A stretch of DNA of 64,000 nt, taken from contig NZ_SWKP01000008.1 of assembly GCF_005871165.1 (NCBI RefSeq), forward strand, positions 1 through 64,000, in the 5' to 3' direction. Source of the stretch: Maricaulis alexandrii. GTDB lineage: Bacteria > Pseudomonadota > Alphaproteobacteria > Caulobacterales > Maricaulaceae. The translations under genes and the position numbers were made by a program. The notes under the pieces are model-generated. The model worked only from the letters and a program-made list of their open reading frames with translations, made no database searches and was not told the DNA's origin. This document shows positions 16,759-25,142 of the stretch, one piece after another. The first letter of the stretch is position 1, and each line of letters opens with the position of its first letter.

Positions 16759-17358
16759 TTACGCGATGGCCTCTGCACTGCCCTGGATGACACCATCCTT
16801 CTTACGGCGCAGGCGCAGGATTTCCCACCGCATACCGGCGGCGGCGAGCAGATAGAGGGCGGCCACGGCCAGCGGCAAAATGTCGAACCGGCCCTCCGGC
16901 AGGGCAAACCAGAGCACGCTGACCACGGCCGCACGAACGAAGGCATGCACGATCGCCACCCGGCTGCCATAGGTCCAGCCGATCACCGGCCAATGCAGGG
17001 TCATGCCCAGGGCCAGGGTCAGGGGCGCGGCTTCCGGAGCCGCATTGAAGATGACGGCATGCACCGGCCAGAGCAGGTTGATCGAGGCGACCGACAGCAT
17101 GGCGGCACCGGACAGGGGCGATTTCGCCTTCATGAAGGGCGAGGCCAGCGGCTTCTGGAGCAGCAGGCCGAGCGGGAAGATCATCCCGGAAAAGACGGCG
17201 GCAATCATGGCCCAATTGGCCGGATCGAGATAGTTCGACGCCACGGCCAGGCCGATCCAGTAGATTGCTCCGGCGACCGGCAGGGCGATACCGCCACCGG
17301 CGGCGACGAAGTAGCGGTGTTTTTCGGCGCGCAATTGCGCGGCAAGATCGAGGGTCAT
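16759..17358 (-). CDS. Multi-pass membrane protein of unknown function, first gene of the DesKR operon
   Basis: A 199-residue integral membrane protein with about five to six hydrophobic helices and a basic C-terminus (WEILRLRRKKDGV). It weakly recalls the DUF7010 family, but I cannot confirm it. The start at 17358 has GGAGAG eight bases upstream; the longer open frame is not supported. Its stop is two bases before the kinase start, so it is translated together with the two-component pair and may supply the signal or be an accessory sensor. That role is inference. Confidence 0.75.
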   Translation of the reverse strand: MTLDLAAQLRAEKHRYFVAAGGGIALPVAGAIYWIGLAVASNYLDPANWAMIAAVFSGMIFPLGLLLQKPLASPFMKAKSPLSGAAMLSVASINLLWPVHAVIFNAAPEAAPLTLALGMTLHWPVIGWTYGSRVAIVHAFVRAAVVSVLWFALPEGRFDILPLAVAALYLLAAAGMRWEILRLRRKKDGVIQGSAEAIA

Positions 17359-17542
17359 GTCAGCTCTCCAATTCGATGTTGGCAGCAAGCTGACAGAGCC
17401 CGGCCGTCCGCGGCAGAAACCGGGGTCACCCTTTTGACATGACACCTGTCATGCTTGCGGCAGTCCGGCATCTTGGCGGGTGGGACGACCCGTGCTATCC
17501 GCTTCTCCGCAAATCGCATCTATGACGACAGGGGTTGCAGAC

Positions 17543-17848
17543 ATGGCGGCAGATCACGTTCGCGGCGAAATGGATATCTCGCACCACAAGGCCACTTTCG
17601 ACGGCTTCATGGCTGTCTCGACCTGGGGCGGCCTGCTGACGGCCCTGTCCGTGCTCCTGCTGACCCTGATCTTCGCGGTCGGCATGGACTGGATCGGTGC
17701 CCTGATCGCGACCACGGTTGTGAGCATTGTCGCCGGCCTTCTGCTGAAAATGTCGACGGCCTGGTATGTCACGGTCGGCGGACTTTTCGTGTTCACGCTG
17801 GTCTGCGGCGGCATTGCCCAACTGGCAGGAATGGCCCTCGCAGGCTGA
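17543..17848 (+). CDS. aa3-type cytochrome c oxidase subunit IV family protein
   Basis: A 101-residue protein. Its N-terminus (RGEMDISHHKATFDGFMA) is the hallmark of the small alphaproteobacterial subunit IV of aa3-type cytochrome c oxidase, which packs against the core of the terminal oxidase. Unlike the single-helix canonical subunit of about 50 residues, it has three hydrophobic segments (about 26-45, 50-67 and 72-95). The start at 17543 matches the family N-terminus; 17522 is also possible. No other oxidase genes are nearby. Confidence 0.85.
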   Translation: MAADHVRGEMDISHHKATFDGFMAVSTWGGLLTALSVLLLTLIFAVGMDWIGALIATTVVSIVAGLLLKMSTAWYVTVGGLFVFTLVCGGIAQLAGMALAG

Positions 17849-17885
17849 TTTCCGGCACGTTTGGCGCACGCCATCCAGCTTTAAA

Positions 17886-17900
17886 TACTGCACTGCACAA
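17886..17900. promoter_or_regulatory. TGCACTGCA dyad upstream of pntAA
   Basis: TACTGCACTGCACAA has the perfect 9-bp palindrome TGCACTGCA at its centre, 83 bp upstream of the pntAA start. The same core lies upstream of ppa and amt. A small TCAGGG/CCCTGA hairpin (17913-17928) follows. Confidence 0.45.
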
Positions 17901-17982
17901 AGATTTTGCCGATCAGGGCTTTCCCTGACGGATGAATTCTAGCATTGTCCCGGCAAAACAGCCGAAACTTGGCGGGACGGAT

Positions 17983-19113
17983 ATGCGAATTGCAATTTTG
18001 AAAGAACGGCATGCGGGCGAGACCCGCGTGGCGGCCACGCCCGAGACTGTGAAAAAGTTTGTCGGAGCGGGCCATGAAGTCGCCATCGAAAAAGGGGCCG
18101 GCCTGACAGCCGCCATCACGGACGAGGCCTTTGCCGAGGCCGGTGCCAAGATCGGCACGGCCGCCGCGACCCTGAAAGGCGCCGACGCCCTGTTCGGCGT
18201 GCGCAGCCCGGATGAGGCCACCCTGGCCAAGCTGAAGGGCGTGCTGCTCGTCTGCCATCTGGACCCGCACGGCAATACCGAGAAGGCCGAAGCGCTGGCC
18301 AAGGCCGGTGTCGATGCCCTCGCCATGGAATTCGTGCCGCGGATCACACGCGCCCAGGCCATGGACGCCCTGTCGTCGCAAGCCAACCTCGCCGGGTACC
18401 GCTCCGTCATCGAGGCCGCCGAACTCTATGGCCGCGCCTTCCCGATGATGATGACGGCCGCCGGCACGGTCGCTCCGGCCAAGACCTTCATCATGGGGGT
18501 CGGCGTTGCCGGCCTGCAGGCGATCGCGACGGCCCGCCGCCTTGGTGCCATCGTGACGGCCACCGACGTGCGTCCGGCGGTGAAGGAACAGGTTGCTTCG
18601 CTGGGTGCGAAATTCATCGCCGTCGAGGACGAGGAATTCAAGCAGGCCGAGACGGCGGGCGGGTATGCCAAGGAAATGTCCAAGGAATACCAGGCCAAAC
18701 AGGCCGAGCTGATCGCCTCCCACATCGCCAAGCAGGATGTGGTCATCACCACGGCGCTGATCCCGGGCCGTCCGGCCCCGAAACTCGTCTCCAAGGCGAT
18801 GGTGGAAAGCATGCGCCCGGGTTCGGTCATCATCGACCTGGCCGCCCCGACCGGCGGCAATTGCGAGCTGACCAAGGCCGACGAGATCGTCGAGCACAAG
18901 GGCGTCAAGATCGCCGGCTATGCCAACCTGGCCGGCCGGCTCGCCGCCGACAGTTCCGCGCTCTACGCCAAGAACCTCGCCAATCTCCTGCCCCTCCTCA
19001 TCGACGAGGACGGCAAGAAGGCACCGCACTGGGATGATGAAGTCATCCAGGGCATGGCGCTGACCAAGGGCGGCGACGTGGTGCATCCGACGCTGGTCAA
19101 AGAAAAAGCCTGA
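17983..19113 (+). CDS. pntAA: NAD(P) transhydrogenase alpha subunit, part 1 (domain I)
   Basis: A 376-residue soluble NAD(H)-binding domain I of the proton-translocating transhydrogenase, which makes NADPH from NADH at the expense of the proton gradient. The N-terminal MRIAILKERHAGETRVAATP and the dinucleotide fold GVGVAGLQAIATARRLGA (about residues 170-187) are diagnostic, as are DVRPAVKEQVASLGAKF and the hinge YAKNLANLL. This is the split form known from Rhodospirillum rubrum. The ATG at 17983 follows GGGACGG and matches homologues. The next gene is not pntAB but an unknown secreted protein gene. Confidence 0.96.
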   Translation: MRIAILKERHAGETRVAATPETVKKFVGAGHEVAIEKGAGLTAAITDEAFAEAGAKIGTAAATLKGADALFGVRSPDEATLAKLKGVLLVCHLDPHGNTEKAEALAKAGVDALAMEFVPRITRAQAMDALSSQANLAGYRSVIEAAELYGRAFPMMMTAAGTVAPAKTFIMGVGVAGLQAIATARRLGAIVTATDVRPAVKEQVASLGAKFIAVEDEEFKQAETAGGYAKEMSKEYQAKQAELIASHIAKQDVVITTALIPGRPAPKLVSKAMVESMRPGSVIIDLAAPTGGNCELTKADEIVEHKGVKIAGYANLAGRLAADSSALYAKNLANLLPLLIDEDGKKAPHWDDEVIQGMALTKGGDVVHPTLVKEKA

Positions 19114-19121
19114 GGCACCCG

Positions 19122-19874
19122 ATGATGCCTGCTTTTCGCATACTGGCCGGAACGGCCCTGGCCATGACGCTTGCCCTGATCGGCATCGCCGACGCGCAGA
19201 TGATCCGGCGGGCCGAGAACGCGAATGTCCGCTTCGCCGTCTCTGCACCGGTCGAGCTGGGCGAGACGGTGACGGTTTCCGATGGCGATACAATCTGGAC
19301 GGAGACGATGCTGCCGACCCAGGCGGTGCGCCTGATCGATCCGACGCCGGAACGCAATCGCCCCCGTCCGGCCGACGGTATCGAGGCCGGAACGCTCCTG
19401 TTCGGAGTAACCCTCTCCGACTCGGTCGCCTACTGCCAGCCGATCGATTACGAAGCGGCCGTGCGCCGGGTGCAGTGCTATCGCGACATTGACGGCAATG
19501 GCACGTTCGACGGCACCTATCTGTCGCGCCAGCGCGGCCTGGATGCCCGCTATCTGATTGCCTTTGTCCACGCGCTCACCGCCGCCGGGCAGATCCGCTA
19601 TGAAGCGGTCTCGCCGGCCGAACTTCCGGCGGCGCCCAGCGCGATCGTGCTGGACATTCACCGCGGTGAGCCGAGGTTCCGCCGCGTCGTGGACGAGGAA
19701 ATGCTCGATACGCGTTTCGACTGTACGCCCCTTGCGGGTCGTCCGGGCGAATGTGAAGTCTTCGGTGTCCGCCTGGCCATGGAAGAAACCGGCAACAACA
19801 CCTACGAAATCCGCATCATCGATGCTGCCCCCAATCGCGGCATCGTCGTTGAGATTGGAAATACCGGGCTGTAA
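19122..19874 (+). CDS. Secreted protein of unknown function within the pnt operon
   Basis: A 250-residue protein I cannot assign to a family. An N-terminal signal peptide (hydrophobic residues 7-22, likely cleavage ADA|Q at 25/26) places it in the periplasm. It is probably mostly beta strand. D122-I-D-G-N-G-T-F-D130 resembles a calcium-binding EF-hand or dockerin-type loop. Cys pairs at 105/119 and about 207/215 could form disulfides. It starts 8 bp after pntAA, behind GAGG, and ends 28 bp before pntAB, so it should be co-transcribed with the transhydrogenase. A role in that complex is unproven. Confidence 0.8.
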   Translation: MMPAFRILAGTALAMTLALIGIADAQMIRRAENANVRFAVSAPVELGETVTVSDGDTIWTETMLPTQAVRLIDPTPERNRPRPADGIEAGTLLFGVTLSDSVAYCQPIDYEAAVRRVQCYRDIDGNGTFDGTYLSRQRGLDARYLIAFVHALTAAGQIRYEAVSPAELPAAPSAIVLDIHRGEPRFRRVVDEEMLDTRFDCTPLAGRPGECEVFGVRLAMEETGNNTYEIRIIDAAPNRGIVVEIGNTGL

Positions 19875-19902
19875 CAGCCCCAAGAGAGAGCGAGGTTCCC
19901 TC

Positions 19903-20244
19903 ATGGAAGCCGTAGATCCTGTCATCTTCCGCCTGGCGATTTTCGTCCTGGCGGTCTTCGTCGGCTATTATGTCGTTTGGTCGGTGACCCCGGCCCTGCA
20001 CACACCGCTGATGGCTGTCACCAATGCCATTTCCTCGGTGATCATCGTCGGCGCGCTTCTGGCCGCCACGGCGACAGCCGGGGGCGGCGGCGAAGCGGCG
20101 GCCGCGGCGGCAGGCGAAGGCGGCGGGGCCGGCTTCTCGCGCCTGCTGGGCTTCATCGCCATCATCCTCGCGAGTGTGAACATCTTCGGCGGCTTCCTGG
20201 TCACCCAGCGCATGCTCGCCATGTACAAGAAGAAGGAGCGATAG
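19903..20244 (+). CDS. pntAB: NAD(P) transhydrogenase alpha subunit, part 2 (membrane)
   Basis: A 113-residue membrane protein forming the alpha-subunit part of domain II, the proton channel. Helices are at about residues 8-28, 32-52 and 83-105. A glycine/alanine-rich linker ([20 protein letters not shown]) separates helices 2 and 3 and is longer than usual. Its C-terminal part ([19 protein letters not shown]) is strongly conserved in PntAB. The ATG at 19903 is preceded by GAGAGAGCGAGG. The gene ends one base before pntB. Confidence 0.95.
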   Translation: MEAVDPVIFRLAIFVLAVFVGYYVVWSVTPALHTPLMAVTNAISSVIIVGALLAATATAGGGGEAAAAAAGEGGGAGFSRLLGFIAIILASVNIFGGFLVTQRMLAMYKKKER

Positions 20245-20245
20245 C

Positions 20246-21649
20246 ATGTCTGCCAATCTTGCAGCCCTTCTCTATCTCGGCTCCGGCATTCTCTTCATCA
20301 TGGCCCTGCGCGGCCTGTCGAGCCCGGAAACCGCCCGCCAGGGCAATTTCTTCGGCATGGCCGGCATGGCGATCGCCATCGTCACCACCCTGCTCGCCGT
20401 GAACCTGGATTTCCTGTCCATCGTGCTGATCATCGGCGGGGTCGCCATCGGCGGCGTGGCCGGTGCGGTGATTGCCAAGCGCATCCCGATGACCGCGATG
20501 CCGCAGCTAGTGGCCGCCTTCCACTCCCTGGTCGGCCTGGCCGCCGTGCTCGTGGCCGCTGCCGCGCTCTACGCGCCGGAAGCCTTCCACATCGCCGGAC
20601 CGCTGGGCAATCTGAAGACCTTGTCCCTGCTGGAGCTGGCCCTCGGCACGGCCATCGGGGCCATCACCTTCTCAGGCTCGGTAATCGCCTTTGCCAAGCT
20701 GAACGGCAACATGTCCGGCGCGCCGATCCTGCTGCCGGCCCGACACCTGATCAATATCGGTCTGGGCGTCTTCATCGTCATCATGATCGCCTTCCTGATG
20801 GCCTCGGGCGGCGATGCGAAACTGGCCTTTTGGCTGATCACGATCACCGCCTTCATCGTCGGTGTCACCCTGATCATCCCGATCGGCGGCGCCGACATGC
20901 CGGTCGTGGTGTCGATGCTGAACTCCTATTCCGGCTGGGCTGCCGCCGCGCTGGGTTTCACGCTGGAGAACACGGCCCTTCTGGTGACCGGCGCGCTGGT
21001 CGGTTCGTCCGGTGCGATCCTGTCCTACATCATGTGCAAGGGCATGAACCGCTCCTTCATCTCGGTGATCCTGGGCGGGTTCGGCGAGACCGGTGATGCT
21101 GCGGCTGATGCCGGCCCGCAAGGCACGGCCAAGCAGGGCTCGGCCGAGGACGCCGCCTTCGTGATGAAGAATGCCGGCAAGGTCATCATCGTGCCGGGCT
21201 ATGGCATGGCCGTCGCCCAGGCGCAGCACGCGCTGAAGGAAATGGCCGACATCCTCAAGGAAGAGGGCGTCGACGTGGCCTATGCCATCCACCCGGTCGC
21301 GGGCCGGATGCCGGGCCACATGAATGTCCTGCTGGCCGAAGCGCAGGTGCCCTATGACGAGGTCTTCGAACTGGAGGATATCAACTCCGATTTCTCCAAT
21401 GCCGATGTGGCCTTCGTGATCGGCGCCAATGACGTCACCAACCCGGCCGCCGAGGATGATCCCTCCTCGCCGATCTATGGCATGCCGGTCCTGCAGGTCT
21501 GGAAGGCCCGCACTGTCTTCTTCGTGAAGCGGTCCCTGGGCTCCGGCTATGCCGGCGTCGAGAACCCGCTCTTCTTCCGCGACAACACGATGATGTTGCT
21601 GGGCGATGCCAAGAAGATGGCGGAGAGCATCGTGAAGTCGCTGGAATAG
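20246..21649 (+). CDS. pntB: NAD(P) transhydrogenase beta subunit
   Basis: A 467-residue subunit containing the remaining membrane helices of domain II (about residues 1-270) and the NADP(H)-binding domain III (about 285-467). Domain III shows VIIVPGYGMAVAQAQH, IHPVAGRMPGHMNVLLAEA, FVIGANDVTNPAAEDD and KRSLGSGYAGVENPLF, all PntB hallmarks. Together with PntAA and PntAB it forms the complete enzyme. A strong intrinsic terminator follows. Confidence 0.97.
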   Translation: MSANLAALLYLGSGILFIMALRGLSSPETARQGNFFGMAGMAIAIVTTLLAVNLDFLSIVLIIGGVAIGGVAGAVIAKRIPMTAMPQLVAAFHSLVGLAAVLVAAAALYAPEAFHIAGPLGNLKTLSLLELALGTAIGAITFSGSVIAFAKLNGNMSGAPILLPARHLINIGLGVFIVIMIAFLMASGGDAKLAFWLITITAFIVGVTLIIPIGGADMPVVVSMLNSYSGWAAAALGFTLENTALLVTGALVGSSGAILSYIMCKGMNRSFISVILGGFGETGDAAADAGPQGTAKQGSAEDAAFVMKNAGKVIIVPGYGMAVAQAQHALKEMADILKEEGVDVAYAIHPVAGRMPGHMNVLLAEAQVPYDEVFELEDINSDFSNADVAFVIGANDVTNPAAEDDPSSPIYGMPVLQVWKARTVFFVKRSLGSGYAGVENPLFFRDNTMMLLGDAKKMAESIVKSLE

Positions 21650-21676
21650 CGTCGCTTCCAATGGATGACGAGTTCA

Positions 21677-21706
21677 GGGCCCGGCGATTTCAGCCGGGCC
21701 CTTTTT
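21677..21706 (+). terminator. Intrinsic terminator of the pnt operon
   Basis: GGGCCCGGC and GCCGGGCCC form a perfect 9-bp stem with a 7-nt loop, immediately followed by TTTTT. It starts 27 bp after the pntB stop. Confidence 0.92.
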
Positions 21707-21743
21707 CATGTGCGGTTCAAGAAACCCCGGGCAGACTGGCTCC

Positions 21744-22031
21744 ATGCTGACCGCCCTCGCCCTTCTGGCCACGGACGTTGTCGCCGAGGACTGCACCCTC
21801 GACGGCATCCCGCTCTATGGCGAGGTGGAGATCGTCGAGCATTTCGCGGACTTCCAGGTCCAGGTGGTGACGAGCTTCCCGGACCTGAAGGTGGAGACGG
21901 TGTCCAGCTTCCCCGATGACTGCGGCGAATGGGAATTCGTCGACAGCTTCCCCGATTTCACGATCGAATTCGTGGAGAGCTTCCCGGATCTCAAGATCGA
22001 GTTCGTGGAGAGTTTCCCGGGTCTTCCCTGA
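21744..22031 (+). CDS. Small secreted protein made of SFPD repeats
   Basis: A 95-residue protein. A short signal peptide (MLTALALLATDVVA) is followed by about six copies of an 11-residue unit with consensus x-h-x-h-V-x-S-F-P-D-h: for example VQVVTSFPDL, VETVSSFPDD, WEFVDSFPDF, IEFVESFPDL and IEFVESFPGL. One unit carries an insertion DCGE, whose Cys may pair with the Cys near the mature N-terminus. Alternating hydrophobic residues and the constant period suggest a small beta-solenoid or hairpin array. It starts just after the pnt terminator. Function is unknown. The repeats are also visible at DNA level with a 33-bp period. Confidence 0.75.
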   Translation: MLTALALLATDVVAEDCTLDGIPLYGEVEIVEHFADFQVQVVTSFPDLKVETVSSFPDDCGEWEFVDSFPDFTIEFVESFPDLKIEFVESFPGLP

Positions 22032-22039
22032 TCACCGGT

Positions 22040-22510
22040 CTATTGCGGCGCTGCAGCCGCCACGTCAGACCGGACACGCCATTCACCCGGCGCCGCTTCA
22101 ATCCAGTGCGCGACATAATGGGCGCTGGCCGTGAAGGCCGGCATGTCCGCGGCCATGGCTTCATTGGGCTGGAAACTCAACTCGCCATATCCCCGTTCGA
22201 TGGCGGAACCCTGGCAGACCCAGACATCCAGAGCGGTCAGCGCAAACCGCCATTCCCCCAGGGTCGCCAGGCCTTCCCAGTGAGCCTGAATCGCAGCCTG
22301 GCCTTCCAGCGGCATGGAATTGGGCGAAACCTGCCAGGCATCCTCCATGAAGACTTGCGCATAGCGCGCCATGTCGCCGGCCTCGAGCGCAGCCTGCACT
22401 TCAGCATTCTGCGCCTCAATGGCAGCCAGCGCCTCGGCTTGTGACGCCGCATCACCGCAGCCGCCCAGTTCCGCATCCAAGGCCAGTCCGGCCATCAAAA
22501 TGGTGATCAT
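22040..22510 (-). CDS. DUF4440/SnoaL-like protein (NTF2 fold)
   Basis: A 156-residue protein whose core fits the DUF4440/NTF2-like fold: IEAQNAEVQAALEAGDMARYAQVFMEDAW followed by SPNSMPLEGQAAIQAHWEG and a beta-rich C-terminal half ending HWIEAAPGEWRVRSD. Such proteins are small cone-shaped binding or isomerase domains of varied function. A weak N-terminal hydrophobic segment and LGGC near residue 19 could be a lipoprotein signal but are not convincing. The start at 22510 is chosen over a longer frame. It converges with the SFPD-repeat gene, nine bases apart. Confidence 0.75.
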   Translation of the reverse strand: MITILMAGLALDAELGGCGDAASQAEALAAIEAQNAEVQAALEAGDMARYAQVFMEDAWQVSPNSMPLEGQAAIQAHWEGLATLGEWRFALTALDVWVCQGSAIERGYGELSFQPNEAMAADMPAFTASAHYVAHWIEAAPGEWRVRSDVAAAAPQ

Positions 22511-22575
22511 CGGCACCCCAACTTGTTTCGAAATCAGACTAAAGCAATCGCTCGCGACCGCCAAACACGGGACCA

Positions 22576-23196
22576 TCAGACCGGTGTGGCGGTGCCGATA
22601 TAGTCGAAGCCGGAAAAGCGCGGGGAGCCGGGCATGTATTCCGCTTCCATCTCGCGGATGGCGAACCCGCCGCCGACAATCAGCCGATCCATCGGCCGGG
22701 CCAGATGGCAGCCGCCGGCAATGCGTTTCCAGACCGGTTCAATCCGCTCCTGCCATCGCACCACGCCGGGGTCCGGAGCCCGCCCGTGCTCGCAGAACAG
22801 GAGCTGGCCCTCCGGTTTCAGCACACGGCGCATTTCCCGCATCGCCTGTTCGGCATCCGGAATGGAGCACAGCGTATAGGTCAGCACGATGGTGTCGACG
22901 GATGCGTCGTCCAGCGGCAAGGCCTCACCGCCGGCATCCAGGAGTTCATGCGCAATGGCCGTACCTGCGAGCTTTTTCGCGGCCTTGCGGCGCATGCCGG
23001 CCGAAGGGTCCACCCCGATCAGCTGCTCCACTTTGCCGCTATCATAGAGTTCCAGGTTCGGGGCGGCACCAATGCCCACTTCCAGGACGCGGCCCCGGGC
23101 CTTCGGGACCACTTTGGCCCGCTGCTTCATGATCGCGCCACGCGAGCACACACAGCCGATCAGGTTCGGCAGAATACGTTGGCCATAGAAACCCAT
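22576..23196 (-). CDS. Class I SAM-dependent methyltransferase
   Basis: A 206-residue methyltransferase. It shows motif I RVLEVGIGAAPNLELY (about residues 36-51), the acidic VDPSAGM (about 63-69), LPLDDASVDTIVLTYTLCSI as motif IV, and RRVLKPEGQLLFCEHG as post-motif region. It resembles the METTL7/thiol-methyltransferase-like branch of Methyltransf_11; the substrate is unknown. The RBS AAAGGGAG lies upstream of the ATG at 23196. It sits 65 bp upstream of the DUF4440 gene and may share its transcript. Confidence 0.88.
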   Translation of the reverse strand: MGFYGQRILPNLIGCVCSRGAIMKQRAKVVPKARGRVLEVGIGAAPNLELYDSGKVEQLIGVDPSAGMRRKAAKKLAGTAIAHELLDAGGEALPLDDASVDTIVLTYTLCSIPDAEQAMREMRRVLKPEGQLLFCEHGRAPDPGVVRWQERIEPVWKRIAGGCHLARPMDRLIVGGGFAIREMEAEYMPGSPRFSGFDYIGTATPV

Positions 23197-23301
23197 TTTC
23201 GTCTCCCTTTGACGGGAGATTACCGCATGTTGTCGTAGGGTCGAGCGCGGGCTGTTCTACCGGCGTTGACAGCGCGGGTGAGCCGGGACACCTAACAACC
23301 C

Positions 23302-23862
23302 ATGAGCGAGACGATTCCCGATCTTGAATCCGTCCGGGCCAGTCTTCTTGAGGCCCGTCTCTTTCAGCGCCTTTGGGCGTTTGATCCACGCTGGGTCGGA
23401 TCCATTCCGCTGGACATCCACGGCCCGGATGCGGATGTCGACATTGCCTGCACGGCGGGCGAATTCCTGGACGCATTCAAGGATCATCTGGAAGCCGAGC
23501 TGGCCGAGTTCGGGGCCGTGGTCACCGAGAACACCCATGCCGGCGAACCCTCCATCATTGCCCGCCTGGAGCTGGACGGGCTGCCGGTCGAGATTTTTGG
23601 CCGGGCGCGGCCGGTTGAAACCCATGAAAGCTATGTCCACTGGCTGGCCGAGGACCGTATCCTGCGGCTCGCCGAAGACCGGTTACGCACCGATATCCGG
23701 TCGCTCAAGCTGAGCGGTCTGAAGACCGAGCCCGCCTTTGCCAAGGCGCTGGGCCTGGGCGGGGATCCTTATGTGGAAGTGCTGAAACTGGCCTCACCCA
23801 GCGATGATGCGCTGCGCCAGATGATCGAAATGGCCGGATACGCGCTGAACGCCGACGTCTAG
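23302..23862 (+). CDS. DUF4269 family protein (nucleotidyltransferase-like)
   Basis: A 186-residue protein matching the DUF4269 pattern: GSIPLDIHGPDADVDIAC (about residues 33-50) corresponds to the GS...D.D motif of polymerase-beta-like nucleotidyltransferases, and VEIFGRARPVETHESYVHWLAEDRIL follows. Whether it transfers nucleotides is unknown. The final 4 bp overlap the end of the convergent dioxygenase gene. Confidence 0.8.
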   Translation: MSETIPDLESVRASLLEARLFQRLWAFDPRWVGSIPLDIHGPDADVDIACTAGEFLDAFKDHLEAELAEFGAVVTENTHAGEPSIIARLELDGLPVEIFGRARPVETHESYVHWLAEDRILRLAEDRLRTDIRSLKLSGLKTEPAFAKALGLGGDPYVEVLKLASPSDDALRQMIEMAGYALNADV

Positions 23863-24593
23863 CCCGGCCCCGGATCCTCACCCATGCGCAGCCAGCCCGT
23901 GATGGACAGGCGCGGCGGCTTCACCTTCTTGGCGACCGGCAGGACTTCATGCTTCTGGGGAACCTTGAACATGGAGAGCGTGTTCGGCCCCGGCACGAAG
24001 CGGTCGATCTCTTTGCCCGACGCATCCATGAATTTCAGGGTGCCGCCCCATTCGCGCTTCCACTCCGGCGACAGGGTCAGCACATAGGCGGCGACCCGGT
24101 TCTTGCCCTCCACACCATCATCATGGGTGTTCAGGAAATGACCGGTGCGATATCGGGTCAGCTGGGCGTCGGCAAAACTGATGCGCGGCTCGTCCAGCAG
24201 GGTGCGCATGGCACCCAGGAAGGCCTCGCCATTGAGCCATTCGAACAGATCGGCCAGGACCGGCACTTCCGGGCGGAGCGTGCCATTGTGCCATTTGTCG
24301 TACAGCGGATAGGTCTCGTAGAGGTATTGGAAGCCGGCCTTCGCATCACGCATGACCTGGCGCTCGAACTCGATCCGCTTGGCGGCGGGCAGGTCGTACA
24401 TGGCCTCGGCATCGAGATCGAGATGGCGGCCGCCCAGACGCGTCACGAGTACCCAGCGCGGCACATCGTCAATGGCCTTGAGGACCTTGGCGTAGTCGGC
24501 TTCGTCAAGCAGGCCCGGGATCTGGCAGCGCGTCTGCGTGACCAAGGCCTGGTGGGCGGTTTCCAGATCGATGGACGATCCCAGTTTGAACAT
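23859..24593 (-). CDS. 2OG-Fe(II) dioxygenase, prolyl 4-hydroxylase-like
   Basis: A 244-residue member of the prolyl-4-hydroxylase-like 2-oxoglutarate/iron dioxygenases. The iron ligands are H and D in NTHDDGVEG and the distal His in FKVPQKHEV; AAYVLTLSPEW and EWGGTLKFMD are the conserved double-stranded helix strands. It would hydroxylate a protein or small molecule. GGGGA lies six bases before the ATG at 24593; starts at 24605 (ATG) and 24617 (GTG) have no comparable site. Its stop overlaps the convergent DUF4269 gene by 4 bp. Confidence 0.85.
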   Translation of the reverse strand: MFKLGSSIDLETAHQALVTQTRCQIPGLLDEADYAKVLKAIDDVPRWVLVTRLGGRHLDLDAEAMYDLPAAKRIEFERQVMRDAKAGFQYLYETYPLYDKWHNGTLRPEVPVLADLFEWLNGEAFLGAMRTLLDEPRISFADAQLTRYRTGHFLNTHDDGVEGKNRVAAYVLTLSPEWKREWGGTLKFMDASGKEIDRFVPGPNTLSMFKVPQKHEVLPVAKKVKPPRLSITGWLRMGEDPGPG

Positions 24594-24668
24594 CGGCTTC
24601 CCCATTTGAGGCCGCACTGTTTCACAGCCGCTCCAGCGGGTTAAGTCTCCATTCTGTCACAGTCCCGG

Positions 24669-24992
24669 TCAGGCGCAGGCGGCACAGCGCGGTGCGGCCG
24701 GGTCGATGGACAGGCGTTTCTCGCCGATCGCCTCGCCGCATTCCACGCACCAGCCATATTCGCCCGCTTCCAGGCGCTGCAGCGCGACCTCGATCCGGCG
24801 CAATTCCTGGGTCCGCCGGGCGTCGGCCGCCTTGGCCATGGCCTGGACCTGCAGCGAGTCCTGGCGCGACAACCGGCCCACCGATTGCTGGTCCAGCTCC
24901 ACCGGCTTGCGGTCCTCGCTGGCCGCGTCCGACAGGGCGAGAAGCTCGTCGCGCAGGGCTTCAAGCCGCGCCCGGGCCGTCTGTTCGTCCAT
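24669..24992 (-). CDS. TraR/DksA family zinc finger protein
   Basis: A 107-residue protein with an N-terminal coiled coil (residues 1-75) and a C-terminal four-cysteine zinc finger, CVECGEAIGEKRLSIDP plus RCAACA, the zf-dskA_traR pattern. DksA-type proteins insert a coiled coil into the RNA polymerase secondary channel and work with ppGpp. It is shorter than DksA proper and lacks a clear DxxDxA tip, so it is a DksA-like paralogue. A long upstream extension of the frame is not supported; the ATG at 24992 follows AGG. Confidence 0.88.
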   Translation of the reverse strand: MDEQTARARLEALRDELLALSDAASEDRKPVELDQQSVGRLSRQDSLQVQAMAKAADARRTQELRRIEVALQRLEAGEYGWCVECGEAIGEKRLSIDPAAPRCAACA

Positions 24993-25142
24993 CACGCCTG
25001 ATCCTGTTTTCCCATGAATTTTCAGCCTAGTGGTCCTGTTGCAGCAGGGCAAACCGGAGCGGGTGGGACGCAGCACTGCGCAATACCGGTGGATCAGGCT
25101 GACGCGCCTGACTAGATTCGCCGTCCAGATTGGGAGGGCTTC

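Noticed and set aside
22040-22510. DUF4440 protein as a lipoprotein (LGGC)
   Set aside because: The preceding hydrophobic segment is short and interrupted by acidic residues, so the lipobox is not credible.
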